A DNA stretch of 64,000 bases from Ostrinia nubilalis (lineage: Eukaryota > Arthropoda > Insecta > Lepidoptera > Crambidae): assembly GCF_963855985.1 (NCBI RefSeq), contig NC_087119.1, forward strand, positions 3,140,001 to 3,204,000. Direction: 5' to 3'. Of this stretch, positions 42,790 through 55,377 are shown one piece after another. Within the stretch, counting starts at the first letter, position 1. Every line of letters starts with the position of its first letter. Position numbers and translations under genes: made by a program. Under the pieces are notes generated by a model. It saw only the letters and a program-made list of their open reading frames with translations, did not search any database and had not been told where the DNA came from.

Positions 42790-43820
42790 TATTTCAGCTG
42801 CAGAAATAACCCATTAGCCTATAATAAGTGTGCAAATGAACGGTCGCGCACTTTCAATTAACGTTAGGTAATTAAAAATGTACCTACGTAGAGTAAAAAA
42901 TATAGTATTAGCCCGAAGATTAATTTATGCCTTTCGATAAGAAAGTATTTATTATAGACGCTATACGATTAATTCTGTAGAACTATGATAAGGTAAGATT
43001 TTATTGCTTTATTTTGTGCGACTTGTATTGGACGAACGTTTGCCAATTACGATTGGTGGGGGTTTTTAATGCTTGCTATTGATATATTACATAATCAATC
43101 AGTGAAATTAGTTCATTAATGTGGACTTGGTATAATCTTACCATTAAGAGAAGGCTAAATTTTTTTAATCTATTACTTACCTTTTGTCATTGGATTTGAA
43201 AAAAAAAAAAACGAACAGATGTGTGTGATTAAATTAGGTTTAATTTCCCGAAGCTTTGGAAAGTACCAAATTAAATATTAATGTGATGAGCATTGCAAAT
43301 TCAATAGAGCTTTGTTTATAAAGATAAAAAAGGCAAATAGGTACCTAGTTCATCCATTTTTATGATAAGCACCAATTAATAAGACAATCCAGTCATTATA
43401 CAATGAAACCTAAATCGCTATCTCTTTCAAGGCAATTGCTATATCATGTAATCTGCTTTCAAACGTAATAACGACCTGTATGGGAAATAGGAAGACGCTA
43501 CACCTTTGATGTTGATGCGAACCTGTACAGCCACGGGCAAGGTTACTGTATCTGCTAGGACAGTTTAACGACCTTATTACTTTGTGCTTAAGGCCCATTG
43601 TCTTTTAAACGGGGAAGTGCAAGCTATGGAGGGAGTTTCTTCAATGGACGTTGTATGTCACGTTGAATGATTGAAAAATGAGCTGCTATTTAGTGATTGT
43701 AGCAGTTACTTGAGGTCATACAAAATCAATACTGCTAAATCAATACACCACTTTATAAATTTTCTTTGTGCATGCTAAAAGTACAAATCAGGCTGTACTT
43801 TTGTGTGACTAATTTCATGC
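42790..43820. other. AT-rich non-coding stretch
   Basis: No gene or repeat recognised; A run at 43199-43211. Confidence 0.45.
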
Positions 43821-43825
43821 ATCTA

Positions 43826-44007
43826 AGGCCCAGAACAGACGGTGAAACGAAACTGCACTGCACCATGACGAAAGATTGAAACTTTCAAACTGGTCGCGTC
43901 ATGTGTGGTCTCTCAACGGACGCTATGGCAGAAACTTAGATGCAACTCAAAAGTAACTAGCAGTTGCAGTTTCGTTTTAGTTGCGTTTCACCGTCTGTTC
44001 TGGGCCT
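43826..44007. mobile_element. MITE, 182 bp, AGGCCCAGAACAGACGG ends, TA-flanked
   Basis: AGGCCCAGAACAGACGGTGA / TCACCGTCTGTTCTGGGCCT at the ends, TA at both flanks; inner blocks AACGAAACTGCA / TGCAGTTTCGTT extend the symmetry. Confidence 0.85.
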
Positions 44008-44009
44008 TA

Positions 44010-44545
44010 GTGTTAATAGTCACTATTTCACCTACTTTCAAGACGCTAATTTTCCTTCTTACTATTGGATAGTGCTTTGTTAGGGCATCTGAATGACGTA
44101 CTATTGTTTTCCAATGCTTTTTTTTATTTGCTCGTCTTATACTTCGAGCTTGTGTGTTTCGAGCAAGAAAGGTGTATAAGTTATTCATCTGTATACCTTG
44201 TTGACAGGTAGTTAATATTATTAATATTGCTAAACGCAGTATAAATTATCTCGCTTTTGAAAAAAATAATTTTAACTTCACATAAGCATTATTATCTTAA
44301 TATTTATCAAAGCTTTCTTATAGTCAGAGTTGATCACAACCTTGGTGTCAGACTTCATAAGTCGCAATAGGCGACTGACATAGCTTAATCGGATCCTTGA
44401 TTGACCTTTGAAGCAGAGGATCATATTATTTTCTTTCGAATTAGTGTGATTTAAGCCTTTTATGTCCTATTCAAACTTTGTTATTAGTTCACGATTAACC
44501 TGACTGACAATTATGACGTCATTTAATCCAGAAATAATCTACTAA
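44010..44545. other. non-coding stretch
   Basis: Nothing recognised. Confidence 0.45.
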
Positions 44546-44549
44546 AATA

Positions 44550-45695
44550 CAGGATGACTGGAACTGAACCCGCCATAGCTAATACGCGTATAGAGGAGGT
44601 CATTTGCTAATTATTGAACCTTACTTTCTATGACTAAAGTTTTATAGTTTAAGAGATATGTAAATTTTTGTACTTTTTTCAGATTTTTCCGAAATTTGAC
44701 CTAATAACTGCTTAATTTTTTTTCTCGCATGATTTTAACCGATTTTTTTATTTGATACTAATATCGAATAAACCTTTAGTCATATAAAATAAATTTCAGA
44801 TCTAGATTATGATTCAATAACTAGTTACGAGCCGTCAAAGTTCAACAGAAGTACAAACCACGATAAAAAATTCAAGTTTGAATTCGATTTAAATAAAAAC
44901 TAATGGTGATAATGGATTGCCAATGATCTTAAAAATATCTCTAGCTTCTCTTCTTTCCAATGATATATCACACGTAGTAAGTAGATATTGAAATTTATTA
45001 AAAATTCAAAGTTTATGGAAGAAAATGGAGTAATAATACGAAAATATCTAAACAAAGTTTCTTCAAACATCTCATATTTTCTGCTATACTCCTTTTCATA
45101 ACTATTTTTGTGTGCTTTTTGAAAAATGAATTTAAAAATAATAATCACATTATGAAGAAAAGAGTTTAAAAAAATTCAAAATCAACTTTGTATGGATATT
45201 TTTTGTATTATTACTCCATTTTCTTCCATAAACTTTGATTTTTTGACAAATTTCAATATCTAATTACAACGTGTGATATATCATTGGAAAGAAGAGAAGC
45301 TAGAGATATTTTTAAGATCATTGGCAATCCATTATCACCATTAGTTTTTATTTAAATCGAATTCAAACTTGAATTTTTTATCGTGGTTTGTACTTCTGTT
45401 GAACTTTGACGGCTTGTAACTAGTTATTGAATCATAATCTAGATCTGAAATTTATTTTATTTAAATAAAGACATATTCGATATTAATATCAATTAAAAAA
45501 AACTGTTGAAATCACGCGAGAAAAAAAATTGAAGCAGTTTTTAGGTCAAATTTCGGAAAAATCTGAAAAAGGTATAAAAATTTACATATCTCCTAAACTA
45601 TAAAACTTTAGCCATTGAAAGTAAGGTTCAATAATTAGCAAATGACCTCCTCTATACGCGTATTAGCTATGGCGGGTTCAGTTCCAGTCACCCTG
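44550..45695. mobile_element. large foldback transposon, 1.15 kb, TA-flanked
   Basis: Ends CAGGATGACTGGAACTGAAC and the inverted GTTCAGTTCCAGTCACCCTG, flanked by TA. Arms 44550-45045 and 45195-45695 are close inverted copies of nearly 500 bp; loop about 150 bp. Different sequence from the 22.8 kb foldback but the same architecture. Frames inside are not genes. Confidence 0.9.
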
Positions 45696-45707
45696 TATAA
45701 TTCGGTA

Positions 45708-45820
45708 GCACGAAGGCGCTGGATGCAGGCCGCTACCAACCGGGCGATGTGGAAGTCATTGGGGGAGGCCTATGTTCAGCAGTGGACGTCTTGTGGCCGC
45801 AATGATGATGATGATGATAG
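45708..45820 (+). pseudogene. 5'-truncated RTE LINE 3' end (ATG-tail type)
   Basis: Encodes RRWMQAATNRAMWKSLGEAY then VQQWTSCG; the next codons run CGC AAT in place of the stop, then (GAT)n at 45802-45819. Starts 12 bases after the 44.5-45.7 kb foldback. Confidence 0.85.
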
Positions 45821-45917
45821 TAATAATTCGACTATTTACCTTGATGTTACCTTGAAAGTCTTCGCAACTATAACGTTTAGTACAACCTTGTTTTATTGTA
45901 ACATTTTGAGCAAACTT

Positions 45918-46060
45918 TTATCTTCATCATCATCATCTCAGCCATAGGACGTCCACTGCTGAACATAGGCCTCCCCCAATGCTTTCCATGTTACCCGGTT
46001 GGTAGCGGCCTGCGTCCAGCGCTTTCCTGCTACCTTTATGATGTCGTCGGTCCACCTTTT
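45918..46060 (-). pseudogene. 5'-truncated RTE LINE 3' end (ATG-tail type), minus
   Basis: Minus strand: KRWTDDIIKVAGKRW..AATN..TWKALGEAYVQQWTSYG-type protein end with (GAT)n tail at 45922-45938. Its tail faces that of 45708-45820. Confidence 0.85.
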
Positions 46061-46064
46061 ATCT

Positions 46065-48020
46065 TATCCTCGGCTAACAAAGCTGCTGTAAAAATTTCTG
46101 CATCGTACACGATACGGTGAAATTCGCTGAACTTGTAAGTTTACAAGTATTAAGTACTTGTTGAGGCCGAGCGGGCTTAAAACTTAAATTGATTTCATTA
46201 ACTACTGAGAAACAAAAGAACAACGTCTTTGTAGAGGTGATAGAGAATGCTGCTCGGAATTATAGGGTTCTGTTCTCAGGTAGGGCTCATGGAGAGGCTA
46301 TAAGGTGTTTATGGTGGTTCCTTCCTTATAACATGCTTAGAGTAGACCTACCTACTCGTACTCGTATCATGATTTACTCATAATATTGGTATTACTCGTA
46401 CACTTGGTGTCTCTATACAAGCTGGTCAAAACCAATTTTGCTGTTTTATGCAGTGTATTTCCTCTTAGGTTTTATTTTCGAGTTCTTGAAATTTAAAAAA
46501 ATCGATTAGTTGAGGAATTCAGCTTAGTCAACTTTACAAATTCTTTTTCTCTTTCTTTCTGACCATCAGTTAAATGGCACAAGATAGCTCCAGGTGGTCA
46601 TAGTAAGTTTTACAAAAACAATGGCAGTATGTATACCGTAAATTCTTTATTATTATTGTCACATTAAAACTCACAAGTGCATTACTATACATAATGAAAC
46701 AGGACACTTTAACCTTTAATTAAAGTACACAGTGATTAGCGTCCACTCCTGTCAGCGAGTTGGCAGGTAGGCTTTAGGCTTTTAGCCTATAATTTCACGC
46801 TTTCAGAAGTCAAACTTGTCATGCATTAGGTTCGTCGGAGTCATTGACAGCACATTGATTTAACAATGCTTCCCTGTAATTTGTGTGGATTCAAAATACG
46901 CGGCTGGGGTGCAGCAAATGTCAAAACTTTAAATCTAATTTAGTACATGTCCATAATTATTGTCATTGAAACTTTTGAAAAGTAACTACTTAGTGTTAAT
47001 AGTACTACAACAACTTTCACAAAGTGACTGCTAATAGTCGAATGCAGTATGCAGCAATACCATTAGGTATCTATCAGGTATTCTGTGATAATTACACCAC
47101 TTACAGTCTTACCCTATTTCACGAAGCTGATACGAGTGACATTGTTACGGTTAAAGAGTGTCTTACTTTATTTATTCATTAGTTAAATGATACTTAACAA
47201 CAGCGTCGCCTGAAAGTGCGCCTTAGAACTAACAGTTGCGGGATCGATTCCCGCAGGAGGCAGACGTTGCGTGAGCTTTTGAACCGAGTTGACGTTAAAT
47301 TGGTGGTAATTCATGTAACAGTTGGATCGATTGATCTATTTGCTTTGGTATAATGACAGATAAAAACCTAATCCCAGGTAGACTATTAAACATAAGCAAG
47401 TAAAATAACTGTAATTTAATTCTACGAATGGAGGAAAAAGTTCTCGTTGCGCGGAGTTGATCACGGATCACAATAGGGCGGCGCAGTTCACACATTTTTG
47501 TTGTAAAACTTATACTCTGCGCTTTCTATCGTTAAACAACATTGATTATATACTTTGTGATTTTATTGTCTCTAAGTAAGCATGCTTGCTGACCCGTTTA
47601 AACATAGTAGTTAATAGACGAACCTGAGACTTAGTTTTTATAGGTATTATTGTATTCTCATGACAGTATACTTGTAATTAAATCCAGGAAAGTAAAAATA
47701 CAAATGAGCGAGGAGGTTAAACGAGATATTAACTAACCTGATCTTTACAATGCGACAGTATTGCATCGTCACCCTTGACTTACATGAAGTATGCAAAACT
47801 CAAGCTCAATCAATTCCGCGAAGTGGGTCAAATTCGACTTGCGAGATTCGATTATTCACCAACATCGGGATAGGTGGACCTAAAGGTGCGTCTACGCTAG
47901 ACGAACCGAGCACGAGCGGAGTTCGGCTCAATTGGCGTCAACAACTTAACAATTACAACGAACTTACAACATTCGTTGTCCTGGAACGCAACAAATAATT
48001 TGTATTCGTCAAAAAACCGA
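46065..48020. other. non-coding stretch with tRNA-like relic
   Basis: 47203-47270 (+) contains GCGGGATCGATTCCCGC, a B-box-like palindrome, after AGCGTCGCCTGAAAGTGCG; probably a SINE fragment. No gene seen. Confidence 0.4.
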
Positions 48021-48023
48021 CAA

Positions 48024-48190
48024 CGAGGGCATCGTATTTACCTCCACCAGTTGGCGCCACTGTAGCATAAGTTCCTGTCATTCGTTAATGGCAACGCCAA
48101 GGACGACTGTCACATTTGCACTCACCAGAATAGCGTCACTGTAGTATAAGTTTATACTTAAAAATTGGCACCTCTAGCGAGTGAGCCTGT
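48024..48190. mobile_element. degenerate relative of the 16210-16422 MITE
   Basis: CGAGGGCATCGTATTTACC, GTTGGCGCCACTGTAGCATA (48052) and a second TAGCGTCACTGTAGTATAAG (48131) reproduce the doubled internal block of the 16.2 kb element. The right end is not recognisable. Confidence 0.6.
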
Positions 48191-48199
48191 CACTCAAGT

Positions 48200-49195
48200 G
48201 CCGTTCAAAAATCGACATTTAGAACACTAAAATCTATCTATCACCTGTGAAATGTTAAAATTTACTGGTTTTTTATTTGTTCCTTTGTATTTACACATCT
48301 ACCAATCTGGATGCCAAATTTGAACCTTCAGGGTCATCTGGAAGTGGTTAGAATTTGCTCTATAGGTCAGACATGTAGATTTTTGGACGTTAATACCTAA
48401 AGAACCGTTTGAGGTATATTTATGAAATTTGAAGCTGATGTTTATCTTGCAAGTCTCAACACATGAGCCAAATTTGAAGTGTTAATGCACAGCAGTTTTT
48501 GAGTGATGAGGAGTCAAAAGTGGCTCCAAATTGTTCGTCTAAATATACGCACGGTGCAGTCCCCTCCCTGGAACTAGGCTTAACATGCTCCCGCATGTCT
48601 AGAATGTTTACTCAATGTTGATTTAGTCGATTTTCTCCTGATAGGAACATGTAAGACAAAAATAAAGTTTCCAATATTACAGACCTTCTAGAGCAGATGC
48701 CGCGAAAACTATACAAGATATAGAAAAACTTGACTATCTCACCCGTGGAAAATTGAATAAGATTTTTTTGGTTCATAGTAGTCATATCACTAGGACATAT
48801 AGTTTCCGAGGATTAAGCGAAAAACCGAAAAGTGGTACCTTTAAACCCCCCTCTCTCCGCCGGCTCAAGGGCTAAGGGCGGGGACTTTTGCTATGTTCAT
48901 CTCCTAACTAGCCTAAATAAAGTCCCGAAGTCAGAAATTGTGTTGTAACGATTTCCATCTATAATGCTTTATTGACTGGACTATAGAGCTTGTAACATTT
49001 ACTAAATAATGAATTAACAACTTAAAAGTAATCATTATCCATTATCCTGGTGGTTGAAGTTCTTTGTGAAGTCAAGGGCAAAACCTCGCAAGTTGCAACA
49101 GAATCCAGAAAACTATGTTGTGGTGCCGATCATAATAGCCTTGGAAAAGAGCAGGCGCGTGGACTCAAAATGGAACAAATAAAGCGCACTCATAT
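48200..49195. other. non-coding stretch, possible old transposon
   Basis: Repeated CCAAATTTGAA words at 48315 and 48471 suggest a decayed repeat; boundaries not seen. No gene. Confidence 0.35.
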
Positions 49196-49202
49196 AATAT
49201 TA

Positions 49203-49534
49203 GTGCCATTTTCCTATGATGCGGATTTTGCACGCGTGCGGATTTAATCCGCATGCGGCCTGCCCGCTGTTCATTATTTCATACATGTTTTTCCTAATAC
49301 AGCTTATGACCGCAGTCTGTGGAGGAACACTATCTGTGGTCGCGATCCTCATCAGTGAGGGACCGAGGAAGAAGAAGTTTTCTCAATAAGCGGGCTACAC
49401 GCACGCGGAACGCGGATTGGCTGCGCGCACACAATACGAAATCTTTGTCCTGCGTGCAACCAGCAGCGTGATTTTACACGCACGCGGGCCAGATCCGCAC
49501 GCGTGCCGAAATCCGCATCACAGGAAAAAGGCAC
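49203..49534. mobile_element. TIR element, about 330 bp
   Basis: GTGCCATTTTCCTATGATGC and the inverted GCATCACAGGAAAAAGGCAC, then GGATTT / AAATCC and CACGCGTGCGGAT / ATCCGCACGCGTG. TA adjoins the left end; the right end has ATA. The 79-codon minus frame here is a by-product. Confidence 0.75.
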
Positions 49535-49539
49535 ATAAT

Positions 49540-50110
49540 ATCTCACAAGTTTCATAGAACGTAGATGGTCTAATAACACTGAATAATTCATCCGGACTCG
49601 TCTCGAATATACATTTTAATCAGTCCCATAGAATGATAACACCTATTCTGTCAACCGTACAGTGACACTTGTGGAAAATGATATACAGTGGCGATCGATT
49701 ATTGAGGAAATTTGCACAAAGTTCAATGATCATGGGCCGTTGCTTGGAATTCAATGTATTTTTTAGCATTAGATAACGAGTTTTATGTTTTTTTGGTACG
49801 GTCAGTAAAAATAGAAAATATTTCTAATTGAAAAAATATATTTTGAGAAAATTACATTGCAGTTAAGTTGCGATTACTCAGTGTACAAAGAAATAAACTC
49901 TCATTCACGATAACATCTGGGTATGTATCACTCTTCTCTTTCTACCTACTTATTTCCTTACTTACCTACTCTTAAAATTAGGTCTTAATCAGGGACAAGC
50001 TTGCTATTTTGAAAGTACGTGGAACATTAAACAAATAGTTTGTGTGTCCCACTTGTGAATCAAACCCAGGGCCTCCTAAGAAACATGAACGCACCACTCG
50101 ACTAAAGGTA
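49540..50110. other. non-coding stretch with tRNA-like word
   Basis: TGAATCAAACCCAGGGCC (about 50057) on the minus strand resembles a B box; otherwise nothing recognised. Confidence 0.4.
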
Positions 50111-50113
50111 TTA

Positions 50114-50292
50114 GAGTAGGCGCACACCGTTGATTTTTCGTCGGCCGATAAGTAGTTTAGTCGGGCAGTTGATCAGTATGGGCATGTATGGGAGTGCGGA
50201 CACTACGCCGATTCGATTTGGCCGATTCTTCATACAATTTAAAATCGGGCACAACTATCGGCCAACTAAAAATCAACGGTGTGCGCCTACTC
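50114..50292. mobile_element. MITE, 179 bp, GAGTAGGCGCACACCGTTG ends, TA-flanked
   Basis: GAGTAGGCGCACACCGTTGA / TCAACGGTGTGCGCCTACTC with TA on each side; GGCCGATA / TATCGGCC continues the inverted repeat. Confidence 0.85.
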
Positions 50293-50294
50293 TA

Positions 50295-51730
50295 TGCCTG
50301 AGTGTCAAAGACAAAAAGACGCGAGAATTGATCAAAATTATTATTGCAATATTACCTAATTACGAAAAATTCCCCTTTTAAAATGTCAAAGGTAGGCAAA
50401 AAAGTAATTTTGTCTAAACTAGCCTAACGGAAAGTTTGCCACGCAACTGCAACATTAACAATTGGTCAATTTAACTTCGCACGAATTGACAATTCGTTCG
50501 TTAACTCGGGTAGGTATTAATTTATTAACGTCTTGCATATGCGTGTGCGCTGTTACCTAGGTTATAGTAGATATTCTGTGTCTAGGTCGAAAATTAGAGT
50601 TAGTTTGTAGTTAAAGATCGATCCCACATCGTTTTTATAAGACAAGGTTGTCTTATAAAAACACAGTAAGTAAACAGCTTTCTGCACTGTGCTACAACCC
50701 CAAAAAAAAGGTTTCACTATGATAAAAGTCCGAAACGCCGCTTTTGCTTGTGTAGGTATACTTGTGCCACTATCCTACAAAATAAATGAGCTTAAATTTC
50801 AACACCAAACCAATATGATCTCATTAGCAAGAAATGACACTTTCCTAAGCGCATTACACTTCTACCTTAGGCAAATTAGACGGATATTAAAAACTACAAC
50901 TAATTAGCAATTTACCTCTGTAGTGTCAACTGCATGCCTTAGACACTTTAATCGACGTGCCCTACCGCACTATCCGAGGGCTGCGTCGCAGAAGTGACCA
51001 ACATTTTAGTTCCGCATTTCAAATTATACGTTATTCATATTTGATATTTAACAATCACTCAAATGGCTATCCGTTCATTGGTCGTAAAGATAACGATAAT
51101 TATATTTGTTACGGTGTGATTCACCGGCAGTTCCCTTTGTGTTTGCTGCTTAGTGAATAAGCTCGAGTGACTTAATTTTATTGCTTTGGTCGGGTTACAT
51201 TTCCTCGGCCCAGTTCGGTGAATGGTTCGATTGTAGCTAAAGACTTATGTACTACTAAACAACATCATATTGATCTCTTATTTTCTCTTATTGGATCTTT
51301 ACTACTTTTGGTGGGAAAGGTTCCATAAAATTTTTTGTTTGTCTCATAAGGGTATTTGTTATAAAATTTTTCCTTGTAATAAAAAAATGAGGACTACTCT
51401 TAAATGAACGACTAATAATAATGAATATTTGCGTTCCACTTATCGGGCAAGCAATAAATTTAATCTTAGTAAATTTTAATAATAAATGAAACGAGGTTCT
51501 TATAATCTGCAATTAATATTTTATTTATGCGTGAAATTAAAAATATATATCGCGTATTCACGGTGTTTGAGAAACTTAATTTAATATCAGAATTTATTAT
51601 TAAACTTCTCGATGTAGAAATGATTTACTACGTTGGAAATATGCAAACAGAAGCGATTAGATTCTTAAGAAACACGTTCAAAGAAAAGTGTGCGGATTCT
51701 TTTGTTTATGAATTAAAAGTTTAAAGTAAA
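50295..51730. other. AT-rich non-coding stretch
   Basis: Unassigned short frames (50689-50907; 51527-51724) without recognisable domains. A near-palindrome TTTTTATAAGACAAGGTTGT CTTATAAAAA lies at 50632-50660. Confidence 0.4.
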
Positions 51731-51732
51731 AT

Positions 51733-51850
51733 TAAGACTGAATTCCTTCAAATTAACTTTAACAGTAACTATAACTTTAACCTGTGTTTTTGTATGGAGT
51801 TTGAGAGACTTGACGTTTATAGTTAAAGTAAGACGGTGCAACCTCGCTTA
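51733..51850. mobile_element. short MITE (GGTTGCACCGTCTTACTTT family), inverted copy
   Basis: The minus strand begins AGGTTGCACCGTCTTACTTT and contains TCTCAAACTCCATACAAAA, matching 14891-15012. Confidence 0.65.
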
Positions 51851-51854
51851 AATG

Positions 51855-52600
51855 TTTGCGACACCTGAAAGCATCGCGAGCGGCGAGACGATCTGTCATT
51901 GAACGATCTCATGCTATCCGTTAGCCTGAATTTATTAATGATTCAGATTCGAAATTTAAATGTATCTCCGGTCAACGGCCGTCATTCATTCAGACTGAGT
52001 GTGTGTGACGCCTAAATTATCTTTGTTTTGCTTTTCTAATTCAGGAGGAAAGTTTAGCACGTTTTACTTTCCTGGCGAGTTCAGAGTTAGGTCATTGCCC
52101 TTCGCATTGTTCAATTCTAAATTAGGTTCAAATTTTCATTAACCTCTATAAACCGTCCCAAAAAAAGGATTGTAACTTAGATGAATAATTCGTCCAAGGA
52201 TTGTAACCGTCGAAAGTTGACGTTTCTAAGATTAATCGCCGAATCCACTGGATTGAATCCATCAATCAATCGAACGACAAATCATCATATTAGTCGTCCA
52301 CAACTGGACATACGCCTTTCCTAATCTGCACAGCTCAGTCCTCTGGAATTCTACATCCAATATAATCTGTCCTAGTTCAAATAACCGTTAATATGAGTAG
52401 TGCTAATACCATTAGTATAATTTCAGTACCGTCATTTAATGTGATTAGATTGTCATTGTGAGCGTTTTGGTTGATCATGTTTGCTCACTTGCATATTGTC
52501 TCGAATATTAATATACTATAGCATACACATAGGCCTATAAAATATTGCCGTTTTAAGAAAACTGTATTGTCCGATTTTTATTCATAATTTTGTCAGACCA
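51855..52600. other. non-coding stretch with a possible LINE relic
   Basis: 52284-52325 (minus) resembles the RTE terminus (GTCCACAACTGGACATACGC) but is too short to be sure. Otherwise nothing. Confidence 0.35.
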
Positions 52601-52609
52601 GTGACGTAA

Positions 52610-52760
52610 GCTTCAACCACACCAATGCTTGCAGATTGCCATCGCCGGCGCGATCAAAGGCCAATGACAGGTGGCGCGACCCATGACAGTTCACGCGACC
52701 TGTCATTTCCCTATGATCGCGCCGGGATGGCGATCTGCACGCGTTGGTGTGGTTGAAGCA
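52610..52760. mobile_element. MITE, about 150 bp, GCTTCAACCACACCAA ends
   Basis: GCTTCAACCACACCAATGC / GCGTTGGTGTGGTTGAAGC and TTGCCATCGCCGGCGCGATC / GATCGCGCCGGGATGGCGA form inverted arms of about 46 bp; GC-rich against its surroundings. Confidence 0.85.
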
Positions 52761-52764
52761 TTTA

Positions 52765-53950
52765 GCCAACGTACAACAAATGAAGTGCAAAAACACGTGC
52801 AATATGTAGCTCTATTTTTTCACATACTATGGTGATTGTATTTAATATTGTATCTTCTGTATTGTCTAATTTTTACTCAACATTTTGGCAGAAAGTCACA
52901 AAACCAACGTAAAGATAACAACGAATGATTAGCAAAAGACACGTGCAATTATATTTTTATGAACAATGGTGTCTCTTTACATATTATATCTTTTTCGCTA
53001 ATTACCGCTATCGATAAGCAAACTAATTTGACTTACAGCCGTGTGATGAGCGCCGAATGTTTTTAAGATAATTTTGGGTTTCGACATAGACAAACGTAAT
53101 GGCCGCGTTATCCGTAAAAGAGCTTTAACTATTTGAGTTGCGCAAACGTCGGCCATTCTTTCTTGTTAATCCCGCGCACGCGCCGGCTTTGTGTTTTAAT
53201 TTAAAACAACATGATAGCGTTCATTGGAAACTGGGGCGGTGTTTTGACACATTGTACAAATCAAATATTACAATTAAAATGTTTTAACTGTCAAAGATAG
53301 TGGAGGGGAACTGGGAAGTTAGAAGACTCGTGAGCATGGTTTTGGGGTTAGATTAGTTGAGTTTGGAATTCTCGAAGGATTATTTTTGTCTCATCATCAT
53401 CTAAATTATCCATGAATCCATGATGAACATAGGCGGAAGTTGGTCTGGTCAGCTACGTTAAATAAGCTTTTTGAATAAAAAGTACAAGTCCATAAAATTA
53501 CAAAACAAATATACTTAATACAAACGATGTTTCTGTTATAACCGTAGCGGGAATATTTAAGCTAAGGCCTGCCAAATATAAATGGGAAATTACACATTCC
53601 TTTTTTTATAAAGACGACAAAAGATACAGAATAAAGCCTCCCCTCCCCTTTAAAAGTTTTTTCATTAGCATAATGTTTATCTACAAAAAGTTGGGAGGCA
53701 TTACGACGAAGGTCGAAAAAATTATATAATAAAAATATATATATCCCCCTGCAATGCTTTTGGATCTGTGTCGAGAGGCGTTAATGACAGAATATAAATT
53801 TTGCGTCCGCAGAACTTTTTTTCATTATCATAATGTTAATGAAAATGTTTAGCAAAGTTATTGGGGAACGCGGAATTTGCTACGAAAAAACTTATTTCAA
53901 TGTTAATAGTACCCAGAGGCACGTATTAGTTTTATTTCGGGATTCGTTTG
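52765..53950. other. non-coding stretch, no transposon recognised
   Basis: TTTTTTCATTA(G/T)CATAATGTT recurs at about 53659 and 53819, each followed within 30-50 bases by a short purine-rich segment. Could be regulatory or an old repeat. Confidence 0.35.
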
Positions 53951-54005
53951 TTTCAGCCGAATAACGTCCACTGCTGGACAAAGGCCACCCCTAATTTGGT
54001 AGGAT
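53951..54005 (-). pseudogene. very short RTE LINE 3' end
   Basis: GTTTCAGCCGAATAACGTCC and ACTGCTGGACAAAGGCC are the reverse of the QQWTSFG terminus; only about 50 bp survive. Confidence 0.75.
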
Positions 54006-54009
54006 CTGT

Positions 54010-55375
54010 CTGGTATCTAATGCTCAGATGTGTGGTGCGAAATAGTACCTAATGTATAAGTACATAGGTGTGATACTACAGTGTTAAACTTCATGTGCTA
54101 TCATGTCGTCTTGTACAATATCTATGCAACTTACGAGTTGGTATATCTCCATAGTATCATACAAAGTCGTTCCGCCCGTTTTGTCAATAGAACATAGTGT
54201 TTCCAGAGAAAGGTTAAAAACTACTAACATGTCTACTCAGAAATCAGAAAAAAAAGATATTTCTGATTACTATTTATCATAGAAAATGTACCTACCCTAA
54301 GTTAAATTACTATTTCTTAGAACACGTCTATCTATGTCACATGAAAGTAAAATTTACTAAATTGATCACTATATTCCGGTCTCAAGTTTGATAAATACCG
54401 GAAAATGTTACGCTCCCCACCCAAAGTTGTCGGCGCAAAGTTTCCCAAAGAAATGGGAAATGTTGATTACACCTGCCTCCCTACTCCCAGATGGGAATGG
54501 GAGTAAGGTACTCATGGTTGCTCATACCCTAAATTATATCTAACAAAAATATAATATTTATTTAGTGAATACGAGAAAATGATAACTTACTTTTATTCTT
54601 AAATTCGGCATAAAACTAAAACTGGGTTGGCTAGTTATGGTGACCTAAAAAACGTATACTTTTAGTCTGGTTCTCTATCAGCTTAATTTATATTCTACGT
54701 CAGTCCACTGTTGGACTTAAATTTCACTGGCTTAATCCTAGGATATTCCATTTCAACAGCAGCTGCACTTAGCACTATATTCTTTCATTTCAAACAAAAA
54801 TACACTAAACTTAATGCTTGAACATTTCATAAAATAAGTTAACCTTTAGTAGCAATTTCTTACAGTGTCACACAATTTTATTATTTTTACCCTTGTTCCT
54901 ACCCCCTCCCCCCACTTACTCAACTGTAGTTCAAACGCTGGCATTGTAAACACAAACTCCGCGAACGTGAACCGCGATAGGGTTTCCAAGCGTTTGGGCG
55001 TTTCAAAACAGTTTCACTACTTTTTATCCTTGAGCGGAATTTTAAATAGAACATTTCGTTACATAAGGCACGTGGATAATTTTTGGATATACTTTACAAA
55101 ATCCCAAATAGCGATTTTGAAATTGTGTTTGCGTCATGTTACTATAGATAGATTACCGACCCTTGATGATTAGCAACATTTTTTATTCTAATTTAGAAGC
55201 GAATGTTGCTCAAGTTGCTTTCATAATAATACTCCTATTTTGAGCATATAACTACCACCAGCTGCAGCAACTTAATTTAGTCCACAACTTAATTCCCAGT
55301 TGCAGAAGGTATGACATTCTAATTGGTCTCTGATGTCTTCGTAAAAAAAATCTCCTTAGACCCCACGGGAAGTTA
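54010..55375. other. non-coding stretch
   Basis: A 102-codon frame at 54865-55173 lacks recognisable domains. 54410-54530 is a locally less AT-rich patch. No repeat recognised. Confidence 0.4.
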
Positions 55376-55377
55376 AT

